From Sinotaia quadrata (taxonomy: Eukaryota > Mollusca > Gastropoda > Architaenioglossa > Viviparidae), in NCBI GenBank assembly GCA_028829895.1, contig CM054182.1, positions 30,722,379 through 30,786,378 of the forward strand: a DNA stretch of 64,000 bases. The letters are read 5' to 3'. Below, one piece after another: positions 58,696 through 64,000 of this stretch (positions are counted from its first letter, which is position 1; each line of letters begins with the position of its first letter). Position numbers and translations under genes: made by a program. The notes beneath the pieces are model-generated. The model did not search any database, was not told the DNA's origin, and saw only the letters and a program-made list of their open reading frames with translations.

Positions 58696-58950
58696 ATTTT
58701 AACCCATTCAAATTTAATTTATATCAGTAATGTTGATTGCTAGGTTGTGTATAGTGTGTGCTGGTTATCTTTACCGTCTGTTTAATCCATTCAAAATTAA
58801 TTTATATCAGTAATGTTGATTGTTAGGTTGTGAATAATGTGTGCTGGTTGTCATTACCGTCTGTTTAATCCTTTAATTAATTTATATCAGTAATGTTGAT
58901 TGCTAGGTTGTGTATAATGTGTGCTGGTTATCATTAATGTCTGTTTAATT
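58696..58950. repeat. ~84 bp tandem repeat, 3 copies
   Basis: Unit contains AATTTATATCAGTAATGTTG, ATTGYTAGGTTGTGWATARTG, GTGCTGGTTRTC and GTCTGTTTAAT. Confidence 0.92.
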
Positions 58951-58954
58951 CTAA

Positions 58955-60400
58955 AACAAAAAGGAGGACAATTAATTATTGGGTACTGTTACGTTTCCAG
59001 TATTTATTTAGAGACCCTGCTTAGGAATTTATAGAACTTTAATTTACTATTTAAATTAATTCCCTCTCGTTTAACCTAAACAGACTGGTTGCTCAAATCA
59101 TCATTCGACTAAATTAAAAATGCATCTTTGTAGCCTAGATCACAGATTTACGAACTGATAATTTGCGTACATTAGCTAGATTGGAAATCGTTAAAAACTC
59201 TCTTAGATTCATATGCATTCATTACGTCATTCGCTTAGCTCAAACAGCCCCCATCCAATCCCATTTTTGGTCTATATGCATACAAATTACTACAAAAAAG
59301 AGGTTCTTAACAAGATGAAATAAGATTTAATAAGTTTAACAATTAACAGCAACGATTAATCACGAGCACGAAGTCTATGATTCAACACAGAGGTTATCTC
59401 TTATTCTACCGTCTTTGTTAATAGTTTTAACGAGAATTATCTTGCCAAATAGTCACTTGATCCTGGACCCTAGTAGATATACTTAACTACACTCTTGGTC
59501 GCATGTGGGGTTCAACTGGTTAGAACTTGTCCACATCACTTTGGCTCATCGTCAGTACGGCATAGCATAACAGTCAATCGTCCCCCCCAATTACTGCATC
59601 GCTAATGTACTTGTGACGATCGGATCGTTAACCGTAGTTAACACGATGTACTTCTACGTAGTTCACGTATGGGTCATGAAGACACCCGAGTCGGCGTACG
59701 ACTCAAGAAGTACGAAGGTAGAGAGGAATAACATAAGAACCCGGCTGAAACAAAGGATTTGGGCTCTGTAACTATTTGCGTCTATATTCGCAAAACCCAA
59801 GCACATGTTTCTTTGTTTAAAGGTTCTGAATTTAGAATCTTTGACTATCGTGTCGTTTACAATTCAAATATGGTTATATTTAAATACACATTGTGGTTCA
59901 CGTGTGTGTTACATATAACATTACACGAACGTATGAATTCCCAAATATTTACAGCATTAAAAATTAGAATTCACACAAAGGATTAATTCAAAATGAAGCA
60001 TGAATGCTTTACAATTTTACACGAAAAATTATATGCAAGAACAATTTGAATTACAAAGAAGAATTCACCACGTGCACAGACATTCTGGCGGCACTAGGGA
60101 ATTTAAGATTATATAAATTAAAGATAAGAAAAAGTTACAATAATTTATATACAATAACTTTTAGATTTGTCCTTTTACATCGAAACAAGTGCTTTGGCTA
60201 AAATAGCACTAAGCTGCACAAAATACATACATCAATTCAATTACAAAATACAATCAACAAATGCAATAGATACTGTAAGAAGTAGACGTGTTATTGTTAC
60301 CTCTCAAAAGTAGATTTACTGCTCTAGCGCGGGTTCATCTTTCTCTCGACTCTGGTACGCGGCGGGACGGAGCTAATGCAGCTGTCTTGTGCGTCTGCCG
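58955..60400. other. Intergenic, no supported gene
   Basis: ORFs of 65-75 codons at 59759-60201 are AT-driven. The segment may be the downstream part of whatever is controlled by the minus-strand promoter-like block at 60.4 kb, but I could not assemble exons or define an LTR. Confidence 0.35.
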
Positions 60401-60404
60401 GTCT

Positions 60405-60490
60405 GGGAACGAGTGAATGTTTTCGCGCCTATGATCATATTTTATAAAACTGCATTGAACGCATCACGTGACCGCTCACGTGGTATGTTG
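60405..60490 (-). promoter_or_regulatory. Promoter-like block: two E-boxes, TATA, CpG-rich leader
   Basis: Read on the minus strand: CACGTG (60482-60477), CACGTG within TCACGTGA (60470-60465), then about 20 bp later TATAAAAT (60446-60439), then about 30 bp later an initiator-like TTCACTCG (near 60414), then a CpG-rich leader down to about 60320 with a splice-donor-like GAGAG|GTAACA. The TATA is palindromic, but the E-boxes and the leader favour the minus direction. It could belong to a host gene outside what I can recognise or to an LTR. Confidence 0.4.
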
Positions 60491-60698
60491 TTGATCTCGA
60501 AGGTGCTGGACAATGGCCTAAAGTTATGCAACAACCTGACCTTGCTAGAAGCCTCTCGATACTGATGTATCACGGGTGAATTTCAACAAAGGTCCTTTCA
60601 AAATTTTAATTTTGAAACGAGCAATTGGGTCACGAGGCTATGACACAGAATTTGTCACCACTCGTCACAGGTACCCATCGCACAACGTGTGCGTCGTG

Positions 60699-60699
<1 letters not shown>

Positions 60700-60796
<97 letters not shown>

Positions 60797-60840
60797 TGTG
60801 TGTGTTTTGTGCGTGTGTGTGTGAGAGAGAGATTAGAGAC
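60700..60840. repeat. (GT)n microsatellite with TA and GA flanks
   Basis: TATATATA, then a long GT run (60711-60788) with few interruptions, then GTGTGAGAGAGA. Cys/Val and His/Thr repeat ORFs here are artefacts. Confidence 0.98.
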
Positions 60841-60849
60841 AGAGTGAAT

Positions 60850-62105
60850 CAAACGAGACGGCCAATGAAGTAGTCATAAAAGTTTACATAAATACTTGTA
60901 CGTGCAAAACGATTTATTATTTTATTTATATACAAGGTCATTATATGTACACAGTATATCTGTTAATAAATAATAGTGCTTAGTTACATGGCATCAATTA
61001 CCAGAGTAAACACAGCTAAAAACAATTTAGACGTAAATGCATAAAACATGTAACTGAAGTGTGTACTTTCTGTAAGAAATGGACAGCGGATATGTATTTT
61101 GTTTTTAAATACATGTAATCTCCACATTAAAAAATATAATTATATGCAGCAATCACTCACTAATAAATATTAAATTGCGAATAATATCAGGCAAATATTT
61201 ACAGTTTACAATTAATGAGGCTGTTAACTGATGAACCATAATACGTTTGCGTGTTGCCTACTTCAGCTCGTGACGTAAATGTAAGTATTTCCACTTCCCC
61301 CTTTTTTATGTATCTCTTTACTCACAACACAAACAGATAAACACACACTCAAACACACTTACAGCACACACATAAATATATACATGCATTCTCACTCACA
61401 TACACACACACACTCTCTTGTCACACACACACACATATATATATACACTCTTCCTCAAACACACACTCTCACTTTTCATACACATATACTTTCTCTCACG
61501 CGCACACAAACACAAACTCATACATAAAAATTTATGCAAAACCATGCAGCATTACACCTTCAAGAAAACGAAAAAGTACAAGTAGAAAAATGCTTCAGAA
61601 GTGCTGATAACAAATATAATTTTGTATATATGTGTGCATTAAACGTAGACTGCATACTTTCAAACCTTTAAATCATGCTCAGTAATCGACCGTACGCTGG
61701 ACGATACATTTTCTCGTGGAAATTTGTAAATATATTTGTCTCACAAATTTATTGTCACAATAAGTATTTTTTTTTTTACTACAATAACTCATATTTTAAT
61801 ACACCCCCCCCCCCCTCCAAAATTTGCTACAAGCGTATAAATCTGAATGGAAGACAAATATATGTTGTTGTTTACTTGGTGCTAAAAACAACTCGACACA
61901 AATAATATTGATAGCTAATAGAATAAGAACTCCGAATTATGGGTATAATACTGAATGTAAGGATGCCCGCTAAGTTAACCAGAAATAAATATGTTTAAAG
62001 CGTAGTTCGCACTATTAGGGACAAAATCTGCATGGCACAGTTCGGTGCAGGAACCGCAAATAGGATTCTAAAATGGGTCTCAGAGTGGATTCTTAACTGT
62101 CCAGG
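60850..62105. other. AT-rich intergenic sequence with scattered CA tracts
   Basis: Imperfect CA/CACTCT-rich tract at 61325-61515, C12 run at 61804-61815; nothing coding recognised. Confidence 0.45.
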
Positions 62106-62112
62106 TGCCAGT

Positions 62113-62240
62113 TTCATTACGTCAGAGCAGAAACGAATCTCATTACGTCAAAGCAGAAATTAATTTCATTACGTCAGAGCAAAAACTAATTACATTACCT
62201 CAGAGCATAAACTATTCTCATTACGTCAGAGTATAAACTA
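62113..62240. repeat. 26 bp repeat carrying TTACGTCA, 5 copies
   Basis: Unit CATTACGTCAGAGCARAAAC plus about 6 bp. Four of five copies keep TTACGTCA, which is a CRE/ATF-like site (TGACGTAA on the other strand); the fourth copy has TTACCTCA. Confidence 0.88.
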
Positions 62241-62244
62241 TCGA

Positions 62245-63212
62245 AGTACGAAGTGACTACACGCTAGAGGCTTATTCAGTAACTCCGAGAGAAGAGTGCA
62301 AGATCGTAAGGTCAGTGGGAAAACTGAATATCCTTTATAGCGATACAACATATTCGACTTAAATTTATTTATTTTTAGCTTTTAAAATGTTATTAATTAT
62401 TTTCGAAGTGAGGCATTAAGCCGAATTCAAATTATTTTTGTATATAGCATAACTGCTCACAATCACAACACACACAAACGCGCGCACACATGCGACACAC
62501 GTATACATTACTCATTAGCTTCTGGTGAAAGTGGCTGGCCTTTACATCCTACTGTACAATGGTTTGTTTGTTTGTTTGTTTGTTCTACTTTACTGAGCAT
62601 CAAGTATGCAAATTTCAACCAACCGCAAGATAGCCAGCCGCTAGCTACCCATATATAGAAATAACACACTGACTAGTTAGATTAGCCAACCAGTCAGTAA
62701 AATAAACTTTCTTTCGAGGTGGACATAAAAGGAAGGAGAAATACGCCGAACAATCAAGCTTCATTCTGTAACCGGATGTAGCTCTTGGGATAGTAGGAAA
62801 GGGAGAGAAATGTATCTCTGAGTCTCGTTTAGTGGCTGTTATCTCGAATCGTGACAAATGCAGAAGACCACATGCCAAGAAAAAGTTGTTTCACGTGAAT
62901 TTCTGTTTCAAGACTGCATTAATTAATGCTGAGATTTTACTGGATTTTTGTGAGAGGAAAATATTTACGAGGTTATATTAATTGCAAGTCCCACAAAGAT
63001 TAATAAAACAGAATAAGCGATTGACATTGCTGCGTTCCAACAGGATGGTGGTCTTAGATAAAGGGACATCACTCTGGTGTAAGCTCCGGCTGTGTCTTTC
63101 CCGCACACTTGCAGAATTTCCCAGCAGCATAAATCAGCGATGTCATACGTTCTGTGTAGGTAAAAGACACGTTCATTAATTCTAGGTTGATATTATTGCT
63201 AAACAAACTAAT

Positions 63213-63248
<36 letters not shown>

Positions 63249-64000
63249 TCAAAACGTGTCTCTTCATAACAATGTAGCATAAGAAGCCAGGACTGGTGGC
63301 TGTGAATTCTTGTAGAATTTTCCCTTTCATCTTAGGAAGAATCGGATTAAGTCGGAATTAAAATGAATACTTAGACCTCAAATTGGGATTTTATTTTTCT
63401 TATTATTTCACACCGTTCATGATTCTTAATTTCTTTAAGAGAAAGCATCCTTCAAACAGAATTCATATAGAACTGTTGACTGGTGTCAATCCTGAAACAA
63501 ACACACTCTCATACATACAGACAAACATACTTGCACGAGTGCATTCATGCAAATAAATATGAATTTATACTTGCGAACCAGTAAAGTATTCATAGTTTCA
63601 CACCTGCAGATTAGTTCCGGCTGTATAGGAATTTCCAGGTAAGTATTTCCAACGACCAGGAGTGTGTCCTCGTAAACACAGTCGAAAACGTGTCGGAAGT
63701 GCTTTTGTGCGCATGACACATTTATGTCTGAAGTGAAATATGAGTCCAGTGAAACATAGCCTTAAACACACACACTAACACACACGTATTTGCTATATTT
63801 AAATTATAAATTACTACTGGTGTAAGAAGAACAATAAGAACGAAATTCTTAAGCGTTATTAACAACTAAAAGTCATGCGGTGATTTTGCACACGACACTT
63901 CAAGCTGCAACAGTAATAGGCTCATACTAGAAATCTAAGTCTTTAGCCCCTACTGGAACCAGTTGCAACCAGAAATGATAAATGTGTTGAATGACAGACC
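62245..64000. other. Intergenic, no supported gene
   Basis: Short ORFs only (65-77 codons). A GTTT run lies at 62563-62583 and a GT microsatellite at 63211-63243. Confidence 0.45.

Noticed and set aside
59270..60600. Complete minus-strand LTR ending near 59.3 kb
   Set aside because: A promoter-like block exists, but I could not find TG...CA ends with matching target duplications, so I kept only the promoter call.
60576..60873. Cys-Val and His-Thr repeat ORFs
   Set aside because: Translation of a GT microsatellite.
480..62240. CRISPR array(s)
   Set aside because: The repeats are head-to-tail with no unique spacers, in a eukaryotic intron-containing sequence, and there are no cas genes.

Overview
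This is an AT-rich eukaryotic (metazoan) nuclear segment, not bacterial or organellar. There are no operons, the one convincing host gene is split by four GT-AG introns, and the rest is intergenic or intronic DNA full of minisatellites, microsatellites and decayed transposons (three hAT-type transposase relics, at least two hAT MITE-like pieces, a TIR element, a non-LTR retrotransposon tail, a probable solo LTR and a probable tRNA-derived SINE). The style of the secreted 12-cysteine GPI protein and the repeat landscape fit a marine or freshwater invertebrate, most likely a mollusc. That placement is an inference; nothing in the window fixes the species.

Layout. 1-3,130: degenerate and regular minisatellites (26, ~24, 40 and 37 bp units). 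4,050-4,175: a tRNA-like SINE relic. 4,867-5,580 (-): an unrecognised 237-codon intronless ORF, the longest non-repetitive ORF in the window. 6-8.4 kb: three minisatellites, including a 56 bp array. 11.55-13.35 kb (+): a dead hAT/BED-type transposase split by a 183 bp hAT MITE. 13.56-20.9 kb: more arrays, ending in a 1 kb array of a 36 bp unit that is open on both strands and creates spurious 323- and 214-codon ORFs.

23,811-39,128 (-): the main gene. I assembled it by hand from five exons (40, 169, 146, 79 and 184 coding nt) whose phases all agree, giving a 205-residue secreted protein with a signal peptide, 12 cysteines (exactly three in each of exons 2-5), three N-glycosylation sequons and a C-terminal hydrophobic tail typical of GPI anchoring. 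Its introns hold a probable 1.48 kb solo LTR (intron 4), minisatellites, and a decayed hAT transposase plus a hAT MITE (intron 1). About 450 bp upstream of its start codon lies a 1.3 kb TIR element with 3 bp target duplications, which contains a LINE reverse-transcriptase tail.

41-64 kb: repeat-dominated and apparently gene-poor. It contains a ZMYM1-like hAT relic (43.15-44.08 kb, -) whose N-terminal TTF-like part is joined almost directly to its C-terminal dimerisation part, two GT-rich strand-skewed segments (45.0-45.75 and 50.8-51.3 kb), more than a dozen minisatellites, and a CpG-rich promoter-like block with two E-boxes and a TATA box at 60.4-60.5 kb. By adding up the listed intervals, tandem repeats take roughly one sixth of the window, in more than thirty arrays with mostly unrelated units. 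I did not see a convincing new multi-gene system. The items most worth checking are the 12-cysteine GPI gene, the orphan 237-codon ORF, the probable solo LTR and nested TIR element, and the number of independent minisatellites.
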